From Deltaproteobacteria bacterium (lineage in GTDB: Bacteria; Bdellovibrionota; Bdellovibrionia; Bdellovibrionales; Bdellovibrionaceae): a stretch of 64,000 nucleotides of DNA. Below the pieces are notes generated by a model. That model had not been told where the DNA came from, ran no database searches, and saw only the letters and a list, made by a program, of their open reading frames with translations. Both the position numbers and the translations under genes were made by a program. The stretch's first letter is position 1. Every line of letters starts with the position of its first letter. Below, piece after piece: positions 55,321-63,393 of this stretch. The stretch spans positions 186,001 through 250,000 of the forward strand of contig JAFLCC010000006.1 in the NCBI GenBank assembly GCA_017302835.1, written 5' to 3'.

Positions 55321-56264
55321 TGGCATGGAATAGAAGCACCTGTCTTTGTCTTGTTATTTATTTGATTTTCATTCAAGTGAAAATAGCAAATGCAGCTAAT
55401 TTAGAAATTAAGTCAGTCCCTCCCGTTTTTAAAATCTTGTCTAACGCTTCGGAGGCACTCAATAAAAAAGAAGTATTTCTTAATCAAAAAGCCTTGACCA
55501 CCTATAAGACGCTTGACTTCCCCTCCGGGGAATATGAGGTCAAAACGAATCAATCGAGTGCTTTTTTCGTGTTTAATAGCAATCTGAGAGTGAAGATAAA
55601 CCCAAATTCTGAATTAAAAATGATATTAGGGTCTCAGGATAATCCAGGTATGTTGTTTGAGATAAGAAAAGGGCTTGCCTATTTTAAATCAGGAAATTCT
55701 CCTTTTGAGCTCTTCATTGAAAAGTTATTCCAATTTAAAGTTTTTTCCGGAGACTTATCAGTTGATTACGTCTTCTCTTCAAAAAAAACCACCTTTTATG
55801 CATTTGTTGCTGATCAGAATATTCAAGTTTTAGGCGATAACCGTGTCACCCTCCTTAAACCGAATCATAAAATTGAATATATTCCTGAGTTGATCGAGCG
55901 CGAATTGTCCTATGATTTTTTGCTCAATGATAGAAAAATTCCTAAGTTTCAAGTTAATCAGGATATCATTGATAATTCTTCTTTTTTGAAAGAGGAAGAA
56001 TGGGGAAATGAAAAGGTTAATAAGGCTAATTTAAATTTAAAGAAAAAACCTGAATTGAAATCAAAAACGGTATTTAAGAGTCCGACACAAATTTGCATTA
56101 AACCTGCGGCCAATTATTTAGATTGTTACTGGGTTAGGAAAGAAAAAAAATGTCATCGATTTCATTGTAATTTAAATGGACAGTGGGTTCAGGAAACTGA
56201 ATTTAATGAAATTTCGGAATGTCCAATACGCCCCACGGTCAAACCTTGCGAGTGGATGAATTAA
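55320..56264 (+). CDS. FecR-like secreted protein, 314 aa
   Basis: A signal peptide (TCLCLVIYLIFIQVKIANA) is followed by a FecR-like beta domain at about residues 60-130: FPSGEYEVKTNQSSAFFVFN and NPNSELKMIL, then LFEIRKGLAYFKSG. FecR-type domains in exported proteins act in cell-surface sensing or as binding modules. A C-terminal cysteine-rich part (about 255-314) has eight cysteines and may be a separate small domain. The ATG at 55320 overlaps the TGA of the glycosyltransferase. Function unknown. Confidence 0.65.
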   Translation: MAWNRSTCLCLVIYLIFIQVKIANAANLEIKSVPPVFKILSNASEALNKKEVFLNQKALTTYKTLDFPSGEYEVKTNQSSAFFVFNSNLRVKINPNSELKMILGSQDNPGMLFEIRKGLAYFKSGNSPFELFIEKLFQFKVFSGDLSVDYVFSSKKTTFYAFVADQNIQVLGDNRVTLLKPNHKIEYIPELIERELSYDFLLNDRKIPKFQVNQDIIDNSSFLKEEEWGNEKVNKANLNLKKKPELKSKTVFKSPTQICIKPAANYLDCYWVRKEKKCHRFHCNLNGQWVQETEFNEISECPIRPTVKPCEWMN

Positions 56265-56351
56265 AATAACGTCTCAAACTGTGACAATCCGATTAAATAA
56301 ATTTTATTAAACAAATATAAATTCAATCCGATGGGTGGTACAGGAGCCCCT

Positions 56352-56759
56352 ATGCCATTAAATGTAGCAATCTTTGAAGATGACATTGATATCGCTGACT
56401 TACTGAAAGAAATGATGGGGTCACCGGAATGTAAGGTGAGTGTTTACTACAATTTTAAAGACAATTCTTGGGTCGAATCTGATGTGGTTCTTGGTGATTT
56501 TAGAAATCATCTTATTCCTTTTCAAGATTTGAAACAAGAATGTTTGAAAAATGATATTCCCCTTATCGCCATTTCTGGAGCTGATACCACCCATACACCC
56601 CAACTGTTAAAACCTTTTTCCGCTGAAGACTTACAGATTATCATTCAAAAAACGGTCATTGAATACCGGAAGGATAAAATGAATAAAGCGTCTGATAAAA
56701 ATCAAAAAGAAGAATTAAAAGAGAGTTCTGTTGTTTCCATTTTAAAAAAAGGAAGTTAA
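56352..56759 (+). CDS. Small divergent receiver-domain protein, 135 aa
   Basis: It resembles a response-regulator receiver domain: acidic cluster Glu-Asp-Asp at residues 9-11, a probable phospho-acceptor Asp in VVLGDFRNH near 53, Ser in IAISGAD and Lys in LLKPFS. The usual M-P-x-x-x-G loop after the acceptor Asp is missing, so the domain is divergent. The C-terminal 30 residues are charged. AGGAG lies 5 nt before the ATG at 56352, against an earlier ATG at 56331. The next gene begins directly at its stop. Confidence 0.7.
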   Translation: MPLNVAIFEDDIDIADLLKEMMGSPECKVSVYYNFKDNSWVESDVVLGDFRNHLIPFQDLKQECLKNDIPLIAISGADTTHTPQLLKPFSAEDLQIIIQKTVIEYRKDKMNKASDKNQKEELKESSVVSILKKGS

Positions 56760-58427
56760 TTGAAAGCGAAAAATAGAAACATTTTTTCGCTGCTTATTTT
56801 GATCTGTGGTGTGATGCTTGGGTATTATTTTCAGAAAAATCAAAAGATGATCGAAAAATTGGATTCCTCCTCGCACGAAGTTGGAAAACTTAAATATGAA
56901 AATATCTTGAACACGATTCAAGAAAAGAAAATGTTATTTTCAGGTAATGCTTTCTATCAGTCAGATGCCTGTGTTAGAGAATTGAATCATTTGTATGATT
57001 TGATTTATCCTCTTAAAGTAACTGATTTTGATCAAACCAATGTGGGTTTCCACTTTTTAGATGTCCTGAGGTCACTTTTTAACTTTAGAGTTCAAATGAG
57101 AGAGTCCTTTCAAAAACATTATTTTGAAGGATCGACAAGTGCTGAATGTGCTTTTGCCCATCGAAGGGTTTTTAGAAGCCTGCGAGTGTTAGAGGATTTC
57201 GTGGGAATCTATGGAACAGGAATGAAAAAAAACATTCAAGGGCTTGAGCCGTCTCAATTGAACAAGAAAGAAGACTTTTTTCGCGCCTTCGAAGGGAATT
57301 ATGAAAACTTTCTTTGGAATGAGTCCTATAAACCTGCTAATCCTTTAGCCTATCAACCTCAATCTGGAGATGTCTTATTATCGCGTGGTTCAGCCTCCGT
57401 ATCTGCGGCAATAGCCAGGATTACGGATGAAGATTCAAATTTTTCCCATATTGGAATGATCTATGTAGACCCCAAGACCAAAAGTATAGAGACCATTGAG
57501 GCGCATATTGAATTAGGTACTGTTGTAACAGACATTAAAAAATACAAGGATCTTAAAGTTCGCTCATTGGTTTTCAGATTTAGAGATCCACAGAAGACAA
57601 AAGAAGAAAATTCTGAAATGGCTCATCAAGCGGCCTCAAAGGTGAGAGCTCAAGTTTTAGAGTATAAAAGTAAATATGGATCTTCCGACTATCCTAATGT
57701 TTGTTATGATTTTACTATGAATGTAGATAATCCCATTCAAATGGAACCTTCAAAGGATCCATCAAAGAGAAAGTGTTTATTTTGTTCAGAAGTAGTGTCC
57801 CTTGGATTTTCATTAGTTAATGAAGGAAAATATAAAATTCCTACCTTTTTTTCATCAATTAAGCCAAAGAATAGAAAGTTCATTGAAGACATAGGAGTAG
57901 GAGTTGATAAAACATTTGCCCCTGCAGATATAGAAATAGATCCTTATTTTGATTTAGTTCTTGAATGGAGAGATTTCGAAAGAGTCCATAAAAGTCACCA
58001 AATGGATGCCATATTGACAGCTGTATACAACTGGATGGATGAGTTCGATTATCAATTTTTCCCCTCGGAAGAGGTAAGGCAAAAAGTATCAATCGGGTAT
58101 ACGGCAAGAAGAATACCTTTAATTAATAAACTTTTTGGAGTTGTAGAAAAATTTCCATTAAATTTAAGCAAAAATGGTGTTCAAGCCATCTACCTTATGG
58201 ACTTGATCGCCAAACCATTGAATTTATATATTGTCGATAAAGAAAAAATGAACAATACCTTGTTTACGTCTAAGGAAATGATCGAATTGTTAAACGATTG
58301 GAGAGTTAAAGATTTAGCAGAATACAGCACCCAAGAACCTGAAAAAAATTATGGACGTGATCAGGATCCTTATAAAAACTATCGATTCCACAATTTCTTC
58401 AGATCAGCTGAAATCAATAAAGAGTGA
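56760..58427 (+). CDS. Membrane-anchored YiiX/YebB-like cysteine hydrolase, 555 aa
   Basis: The start is TTG with GGAAG 4 nt upstream, directly after the receiver gene. One N-terminal membrane segment (IFSLLILICGVMLGYYF) anchors the protein. At about residues 200-350 there is a circularly permuted papain-like domain: SGDVLLSRG, His230 in FSHIGMIY and Cys342 in LFCSEVVSLGF. Such enzymes cleave amide or ester bonds in lipids or peptidoglycan. The remaining parts are unassigned. The 3' end overlaps the nucleotidyltransferase frame by 77 nt. Confidence 0.77.
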   Translation: MKAKNRNIFSLLILICGVMLGYYFQKNQKMIEKLDSSSHEVGKLKYENILNTIQEKKMLFSGNAFYQSDACVRELNHLYDLIYPLKVTDFDQTNVGFHFLDVLRSLFNFRVQMRESFQKHYFEGSTSAECAFAHRRVFRSLRVLEDFVGIYGTGMKKNIQGLEPSQLNKKEDFFRAFEGNYENFLWNESYKPANPLAYQPQSGDVLLSRGSASVSAAIARITDEDSNFSHIGMIYVDPKTKSIETIEAHIELGTVVTDIKKYKDLKVRSLVFRFRDPQKTKEENSEMAHQAASKVRAQVLEYKSKYGSSDYPNVCYDFTMNVDNPIQMEPSKDPSKRKCLFCSEVVSLGFSLVNEGKYKIPTFFSSIKPKNRKFIEDIGVGVDKTFAPADIEIDPYFDLVLEWRDFERVHKSHQMDAILTAVYNWMDEFDYQFFPSEEVRQKVSIGYTARRIPLINKLFGVVEKFPLNLSKNGVQAIYLMDLIAKPLNLYIVDKEKMNNTLFTSKEMIELLNDWRVKDLAEYSTQEPEKNYGRDQDPYKNYRFHNFFRSAEINKE

Positions 58428-58902
58428 AGCGGTAGAGCATGCCCTGATTGGTGGGTTTGCTATGGCTTTTTATGGATTTCATAGGGCGACAGCAGATGTT
58501 GATTTTCTTGCTGATGGACAAAAACGAGATCGGATTAAAGAGGTTTTACTGAAAGCGGGTTTTCAGCTAAAATATGAATCGACAGAGGTTCTGCAGTTTG
58601 TTGGAGTTGGTTTTTTAGACATTCTTCTGGCTAATCGTCCCCTAAGTCAGGAGATGTTAACGCAGGCAAACCAATCACAGGAACTCAAAGTTCAAATTTT
58701 GCGTGCAGAGGATATTATTGGATTAAAAATTCAAGCTTATAAAAATGATCCCTCAAGAGAGTTCCAAGATAAATCAGATATTCAAAATTTACTGCAATTG
58801 CCAAATCTTCAATTTAATATAGTAAAAAAATATGCAGAACTTTTTTCTGAATGGGATGAAATTCAAAGTATTATGAAGAAAGGAAAACCTCATGGGCCTT
58901 GA
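58351..58902 (+). CDS. Minimal nucleotidyltransferase-fold protein, 183 aa
   Basis: The nucleotidyltransferase core is visible: HALIGGFAMAFYGFHRATADVDFL with Gly-Gly and the Asp-Val-Asp metal ligands, then FGVGFLDILLANRP-like (VGVGFLDILL) for the third acid and DIIGLKIQAYKND near the C-terminus. Such MNT/AbiEii-like proteins often act in toxin-antitoxin or phage-defence pairs. Only one ATG (58351) precedes the core, giving a 77-nt overlap with the upstream gene; a GTG at 58357 is also possible, so the start is uncertain. A 34-residue companion overlaps its stop. Confidence 0.75.
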   Translation: MDVIRILIKTIDSTISSDQLKSIKSEAVEHALIGGFAMAFYGFHRATADVDFLADGQKRDRIKEVLLKAGFQLKYESTEVLQFVGVGFLDILLANRPLSQEMLTQANQSQELKVQILRAEDIIGLKIQAYKNDPSREFQDKSDIQNLLQLPNLQFNIVKKYAELFSEWDEIQSIMKKGKPHGP

Positions 58903-58996
58903 AGCCTATTTACAGTTTTTAGAAGAATATTGGAGCTTATTTCCCTTCCCCGAAGAGCCAGCGACCAAAAAAGAATATTCTTTGATTTTTTTATAA
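58892..58996 (+). CDS. Small companion of the nucleotidyltransferase, 34 aa
   Basis: ATG to TAA, 34 residues, beginning MGLEAYLQFLEEYWSLFP and ending KKEYSLIFL. AGGAAA lies 6 nt before the ATG, and the start overlaps the nucleotidyltransferase stop by 11 nt, indicating coupling. Short acidic proteins with an L-x-x-Y-L-x-F-L start and a P/R-x-T/K-x-x-x-F/L-L end are found after such nucleotidyltransferases elsewhere; this is from memory, not searched. Function unknown. Confidence 0.55.
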   Translation: MGLEAYLQFLEEYWSLFPFPEEPATKKEYSLIFL

Positions 58997-59392
58997 AAAA
59001 ATCAGTTGCTAACTCAAAATGAACTCAGTTAAGTAGTTCTAACAAGAAACAAGAAGACCTAACTGTGTTGAAAAGTGAAGCGATTTTTAACAAGAGTTTA
59101 TATCTTCAGCCTGCTGGCGGGACTGCATACGCGGCAAATCCAAAGAAAGTTGATGTTACAAGCACTAGTAATTTGTAGTAAGTTCTTTTGATACCTGTAA
59201 AAATCGACTCCAAAGCGACTCTTTTTTTGTGTCTTCAGGGCAAAAACTAAATCCAAGCCCCCCCCAAAAAAACAAAAAGCTCTCTGAAAGAATCCCTTCA
59301 GCGAGCCGTAAAATCATTTTTAAAAATATGAAAGAGCAAGCTTGTCAGCACTCGAAAAATCTTGTGGACACAATTTCGATTCGCTTGACAAA
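58997..59392. other. Non-coding stretch before tRNA-Ala
   Basis: 396 nt without a convincing gene apart from the 37-codon candidate at 59065. It contains a C8A7 run (59258-59272) and a direct repeat of CGACTC spaced by about 6 nt near 59209-59221. Plus-strand frames across it and into the tRNA are not credible. Confidence 0.4.
59065..59178 (+). CDS. Candidate small open reading frame, 37 aa
   Basis: GTG (59065) or TTG (59068) to TAG. The peptide has ordinary protein-like composition (LKSEAIFNKSLYLQPAGG...). The ribosome binding site is poor (AAGAAGACC). No other support; it may be a chance frame or a decayed gene. Confidence 0.22.
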   Translation: MLKSEAIFNKSLYLQPAGGTAYAANPKKVDVTSTSNL

Positions 59393-59468
59393 TGGTGGAC
59401 CTTACAGGGATCGAACCTGCGACCTGTTGACTGCCAGCCAACCGCTCTCCCAGCTGAGCTAAAGGCCC
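59393..59468 (-). tRNA. tRNA-Ala (anticodon GGC)
   Basis: The reverse complement folds as a full cloverleaf of 76 nt including an encoded CCA end. The acceptor stem GGGCCTT/AAGGTCC has the G3-U70 wobble pair, the alanine identity element. D stem GCTC/GAGC, anticodon loop CTGGCAG with GGC at 34-36, T arm with TTCGATC loop. No other tRNA is adjacent. Confidence 0.97.
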
Positions 59469-59496
59469 ATATTGATATATTTAAATGGTGCGTTCC

Positions 59497-59525
59497 TATT
59501 AAATAATTATTTGGAGTGATGTCAA
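59497..59525 (-). promoter_or_regulatory. Sigma-70 promoter of tRNA-Ala
   Basis: On the minus strand a consensus -35 TTGACA (59525-59520), 17 nt and TTAATA (59502-59497), then a G/C-containing discriminator (GGAACG). Transcription would start about 20 nt before the mature 5' end at 59468, as expected for a tRNA gene. Confidence 0.6.
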
Positions 59526-59615
59526 TATTAAATTTGGCATATTTTAGATTAAGTGAAAAGCTTGCTCCCTGAAATAAGACAGAGTAATTTGTTTCGAATT
59601 GATAAGGAGTTCCTC

Positions 59616-60806
59616 ATGCTTTCCTATAAAGAATTTGATTTATATAATCCTACTGAAGAACATAAAATGTTGCGTGATACGGTGCGAAGTTTTACTGAAA
59701 ATGAAGTGGAACCACAAGCTCACGAGTTTGATAAAAAGGAAAATTTTAATTTAAATTTGTTTCGAAAAGTCGGAGAGCTTGGACTTCTTGGAATCACTGT
59801 TCCTGAGGAATATGGTGGAGCGGGTATGGATGCCACTTCAGCAGTGATTGTACATGAAGAGCTATCGGCTTCGGACCCAGGTTTTTGTTTGGCTTATTTG
59901 GCTCATTCCATGTTGCTCGTCAATAATTTGGCACAGAATGGCTCTATAGAACAAAAACAAAAGCATTTGCCAAAGCTTTGTTCAGGAGAATGGATTGGCG
60001 CCATGGGGATGTCAGAACCCCATGTGGGAACAGATGTTTTGGGGATGTCGACAACGGCTGAAAAAAAAGGAAATCAATATATTCTTAATGGCCGTAAAAT
60101 GTGGATCACCAATGGGACTATAGATGAGAACAAGACTCCCTGTGATTTAGTTTTAGTCTATGCCAAAACAGGTGAGAAAAATGGACGGCCTTTAATATCT
60201 ACTTTTCTGGTTGAGAAATCCCTTGCAGGGTTTAAGGTGGGGCAAAAAATAAAGGATAAATTAGGAATGCGTGCCTCAAATACAGCCGAGTTGGTATTTG
60301 AAAATTGCGAGGTGCCTTTGTCTCACTTGGTAGGAAAGGAAGGGGATTCTATGCTTCATATGATGAAGAATTTGGAGTTAGAAAGGCTTACCTTGGCCGC
60401 CATGTCCTTGGGGATTGCTCGCAGAAGTTTACAAATTATGAATAAGTATGCGTCCGAACGGGAGGCCTTCGGTAAACCTTTAAATTTCTTTGGTCAAATT
60501 CAAAAATATATTGGTGAATCCTATGCCGAATTTCAAGCAAGTCGAGCCTACGTTTATGAAACAGCTCGAAAGTTAAATTTAAATGTTGAAGGAAATCGTT
60601 TGGACAGTGATGGGGTTAAGTTAGTGGCAACGACCATGTCTAAAAATCTTGCTGACAGGGCCATCCAAGTTCTTGGAGGCTATGGGTATGTGGCAGAGTA
60701 CACGGTAGAAAGACTGTGGCGTGATGCTAAGCTTTTGGAAATTGGTGGAGGAACACTAGAAGCTCATCAAAAAAATATCACCCGTGATCTAAGCAAAAAT
60801 CTATGA
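59616..60806 (+). CDS. Acyl-CoA dehydrogenase, isovaleryl-CoA type, 396 aa
   Basis: Acyl-CoA dehydrogenase domains in order: N-terminal helices (EEHKMLRDTVRSF), middle beta domain (AMGMSEPHVGTDVLGM; YILNGRKMWITNG), C-terminal helices (QVLGGYGYVAEYTVERLWRDAK). Where medium-chain enzymes have the catalytic Glu (YEGT) this one has Gly-Gly-Gly-Thr, while a Glu sits in LELERLTLA, the position used by isovaleryl-CoA dehydrogenase. A branched-chain acyl-CoA substrate (leucine breakdown) is therefore likely. AAGGAG precedes the ATG at 59616. The stop overlaps the trmH start by 4 nt. Confidence 0.92.
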   Translation: MLSYKEFDLYNPTEEHKMLRDTVRSFTENEVEPQAHEFDKKENFNLNLFRKVGELGLLGITVPEEYGGAGMDATSAVIVHEELSASDPGFCLAYLAHSMLLVNNLAQNGSIEQKQKHLPKLCSGEWIGAMGMSEPHVGTDVLGMSTTAEKKGNQYILNGRKMWITNGTIDENKTPCDLVLVYAKTGEKNGRPLISTFLVEKSLAGFKVGQKIKDKLGMRASNTAELVFENCEVPLSHLVGKEGDSMLHMMKNLELERLTLAAMSLGIARRSLQIMNKYASEREAFGKPLNFFGQIQKYIGESYAEFQASRAYVYETARKLNLNVEGNRLDSDGVKLVATTMSKNLADRAIQVLGGYGYVAEYTVERLWRDAKLLEIGGGTLEAHQKNITRDLSKNL

Positions 60807-61531
60807 ATCATTCTGAATTGTTTCCATTTGCTGAGGAAATCAGACTCAGTGAAAGCTTAAGCGTTCATTATGAGCTGGTATTGCGATTATTGAGTGAACA
60901 GCTTACCGATGAAAGAAAAAAAAGAATTCGTGAGGTCATTGAGCTAAGAACCTTTGATGTCTCCGTGGTATGCGAGGGTATTTATGACAAAGGAAATGTA
61001 TCTGCAGTAATGAGAAGTGCCGAAGCCTTTGGGTTTGCTCCTTTTCATGTCATTGAGAACTCTGAAAAATTTAAAAACTCGAGCCGCATCACTCGAGGTT
61101 CAGAAAAGTGGCTCGAGATTCAAAAGTGGAAATCGAGTTCGGAATGCATTTCCTTTCTAAAAAAACAGCAACGTCAATTGATTGTAACTTCACTGGATGC
61201 CACTATTTCCATTGATGACGCCTCAGATCGGATTGATTTTTCAAAACCTTGTGCTGTGGTTCTTGGAAATGAGAAAGAGGGTGTTTCGGAAGAGATGCTG
61301 GCGGCAGCGGATTATAAAATTAAAATTCCGATGTATGGTTTTGTCCAGAGCTTTAATATTTCGGTAGCGGCCGCCTTATGTCTTTATCATATTTCTCTGA
61401 GAAGAAAGAAGTTTCCACATTTAAATTCTCTTTCTTTGGTGCAAAAGAAAATTCTAGAGGCTATTTACACCCTAAGGACTTTAGATTCAGCTGAGGATCA
61501 ATTAAGAAATTATTTTCAAAGGAATTCCTAA
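60803..61531 (+). CDS. tRNA 2'-O-methyltransferase, TrmH (SpoU) family, 242 aa
   Basis: SPOUT motifs: motif 1 [18 protein letters not shown], motif 2 [16 protein letters not shown], motif 3 [18 protein letters not shown]. The [12 protein letters not shown] stretch and the length resemble TrmH, which methylates G18 of tRNA; the exact target is inferred. Coupled by a 4-nt overlap to the acyl-CoA dehydrogenase and by 1 nt to queF. It is a different family member from that at 42007. Confidence 0.88.
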   Translation: MNHSELFPFAEEIRLSESLSVHYELVLRLLSEQLTDERKKRIREVIELRTFDVSVVCEGIYDKGNVSAVMRSAEAFGFAPFHVIENSEKFKNSSRITRGSEKWLEIQKWKSSSECISFLKKQQRQLIVTSLDATISIDDASDRIDFSKPCAVVLGNEKEGVSEEMLAAADYKIKIPMYGFVQSFNISVAAALCLYHISLRRKKFPHLNSLSLVQKKILEAIYTLRTLDSAEDQLRNYFQRNS

Positions 61532-62019
61532 TGAAAAGTAAAACAAGATTAGTGGAGTTAAAAAATTTTAAATTAGGAGAGTCTAAAACAACGTATGAAG
61601 TAAATTATAATCCGAATTTATTAGAGGCCTTTGAGAATAAGAATCCAACTAAAATTGCCTGGACTTCTTTTTTGTGTCATGAATTTACTTCCCTTTGCCC
61701 CAAAACAGGACAGCCTGATTTTGCAAAAATATATATTAATTATATTGCTGGGAAAAAAATGGTGGAAAGCAAATCTTTAAAGTTGTATCTGTTTAGCTTC
61801 CGGAATCATGGTGATTTTCATGAAGATTGCGTGCAGACTATTTGTGATGATCTTGTAGCGTTGATAAAACCAAAATATATAGAAGTCATTGGAGAATTCA
61901 CTCCCCGTGGAGGAATTGCTATTTTTCCCTATGCTTCATTTGCTGCAAATGAAAAGATTTTTCAAGAAATTTATAAACACAGGCTGCAGAACTATGTTCC
62001 TGGAAAATATTCTAATTAG
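61531..62019 (+). CDS. queF: NADPH-dependent 7-cyano-7-deazaguanine reductase QueF, 162 aa
   Basis: Tunnel-fold family, short (single-domain) form. Catalytic Cys in [12 protein letters not shown], and the QueF signature [22 protein letters not shown] with the substrate-binding Glu. The final [12 protein letters not shown] is also typical. It reduces preQ0 to preQ1 in queuosine biosynthesis. Together with trmH upstream the context is tRNA modification. Confidence 0.95.
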   Translation: MKSKTRLVELKNFKLGESKTTYEVNYNPNLLEAFENKNPTKIAWTSFLCHEFTSLCPKTGQPDFAKIYINYIAGKKMVESKSLKLYLFSFRNHGDFHEDCVQTICDDLVALIKPKYIEVIGEFTPRGGIAIFPYASFAANEKIFQEIYKHRLQNYVPGKYSN

Positions 62020-62029
62020 TTCCTCTGAT

Positions 62030-62197
62030 TTAAAAAAGTTTATTTCCCCAGAGACGTTGAAGAAATAAGCGCCAGGGAATGATTTGAATGTTTTTATTGA
62101 CTCGCTCTAGGGGGTCATCACTCAGGACTATAAACTCTTTAATACTCTCTTCCTGTTGGAGTGCACGTAAGCTTTTTAAATGAGATTCATTAATCCG
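62030..62197 (-). pseudogene. C-terminal remnant of a DUF4143-type AAA ATPase
   Basis: On the minus strand 55 sense codons, directly preceded by an in-frame stop (TAG at 62200-62198) and with no start codon, end at TAA (62032-62030). The translation reads HLKSLRALQQEESIKEFIVLS and then IIPWRLFLQRLW. This is the layout of the end of DUF4143 ATPases (a K-x-L-x-x-L helix, an I/V-V-S strand, then I-L-P-W-x-x-F-L-x-x-L-W). The rest of the gene is absent. The similarity is from memory of the family. Confidence 0.5.
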
Positions 62198-62231
62198 CTA
62201 AATATATAGCACTTGATCAAGAATATTTTTC

Positions 62232-63221
62232 TTATTTGTCCTCAGGGTCCCATTCCTGTAAGCTTATTTTCGTTAAGGATGTCGGGCTTCTTTTATGAGT
62301 GTTTGCGATTTCATTGTGAAAATTCAAGTCGTCTAGTTTTTCTAGAGTGATCATATAGAGGTCAGCCAGTGGTTTAATTCCATTATGTTTTCTAAGATTG
62401 TAATTTTGAATTCTAGCAATAATGTCTTGCTTGTCCCTAAGGTATAGCTGAAGACCCCATTTTGACCAAATCGTGGGAAGGTAGGTATTGGCGGAAAGTA
62501 GGGCAGGAAATTGTTTGATGTCATAATCCCAAAGCTCACGGGAATCGAGTTTTCTGAAAAGTTGAATATCAATAATAATAAAGGCATCCAAGATAAAAAG
62601 AAGAGGGTAAACAGCTGTGTTTCCTAAGCCACGAAGTAATAAGGATAGTTGCGAAGGAGTAGGGATGTCGGGAATTTTCCATGAATAATCCTCTTGCCAC
62701 GGATAAGCCCAGTTAGGTCTGGAATTTTGATTAAGAAATCCTCGTTGCATAAACTCAGAGAATAGCTCGTTTCCTCTTTTAAAATCTTTGAAGGCCACAA
62801 TGGCCGCTTGGGCCGCAAAAATTTGATCTCGGCTACAATTTTGAGGATCAAATCCCCAGTAGGATGGATCATTGGATCTTCGATAAATGCCACGTTGGTG
62901 TGTTAAAGCCATCAAATCTTCGTTGTAACCTTGGGATAAGGGACGATTTAAATCATCTTTTGAGGCGCCTAGGATATTCAACAGAGTGTAGTAAGAACCT
63001 GTTCTTTGTAAAGTGTCACCCATATCCGAATCGAGTTGGGTGATCAGTCCTTGGGAACGGTAAAGGGACATTTGATCTAATACTTGCTTGATAATGTCCT
63101 CATTTACCAGATAGAAGTAGGAACCCTGTCCTTCTTCCAGAGGGGTCACAAAAAATCCTGTAAAACTAGAAGCCAACACCAAGGAAGTTAAGACGGCAAG
63201 TCGTTTTAAAGTCCATTTCAT
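62232..63221 (-). CDS. Exported protein of unknown function, 329 aa
   Basis: An N-terminal hydrophobic segment (LAVLTSLVLASSFTGFFV) is a signal peptide or anchor. The rest is helical with a second hydrophobic stretch near residues 210-225 (VYPLLFILDAFIIIDI), so it may be a membrane protein with two spans. One cysteine (NCSRDQ). No family recognised. Several overlapping frames here are shadows of this gene. Confidence 0.65.
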   Translation of the reverse strand: MKWTLKRLAVLTSLVLASSFTGFFVTPLEEGQGSYFYLVNEDIIKQVLDQMSLYRSQGLITQLDSDMGDTLQRTGSYYTLLNILGASKDDLNRPLSQGYNEDLMALTHQRGIYRRSNDPSYWGFDPQNCSRDQIFAAQAAIVAFKDFKRGNELFSEFMQRGFLNQNSRPNWAYPWQEDYSWKIPDIPTPSQLSLLLRGLGNTAVYPLLFILDAFIIIDIQLFRKLDSRELWDYDIKQFPALLSANTYLPTIWSKWGLQLYLRDKQDIIARIQNYNLRKHNGIKPLADLYMITLEKLDDLNFHNEIANTHKRSPTSLTKISLQEWDPEDK

Positions 63222-63393
63222 CTTGTTTTTAGGATATCAAAAGTGGTGTTTTTACTCTATTATTATGTTTCTATAGATAGGTAAAAACAAGAAAATGGTC
63301 CAGATTGGATGTGAGTGTATCACATTGAGACCAGGGGCGCTAAAGATTCCACGCTTTGTATCCGAGCCCCTCTGTGGACAGGTCCCTCATCAT

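Noticed and set aside
59100-59180. tmRNA or small structured RNA near the GC-richer CTGCTGGCGGGACTGC stretch
   Set aside because: No tag-like peptide ending in Ala-Ala and no tRNA-like ends pair up.
59229-59462. 77-codon plus-strand frame ending in a PYRDRTCDLL-like peptide
   Set aside because: It reads through the complement of tRNA-Ala; this peptide is a common false protein from tRNA antisense.
62351-62893. Two overlapping minus-strand frames of 78 and 89 codons
   Set aside because: They lie in other frames inside the 329-residue exported protein, without ribosome binding sites.
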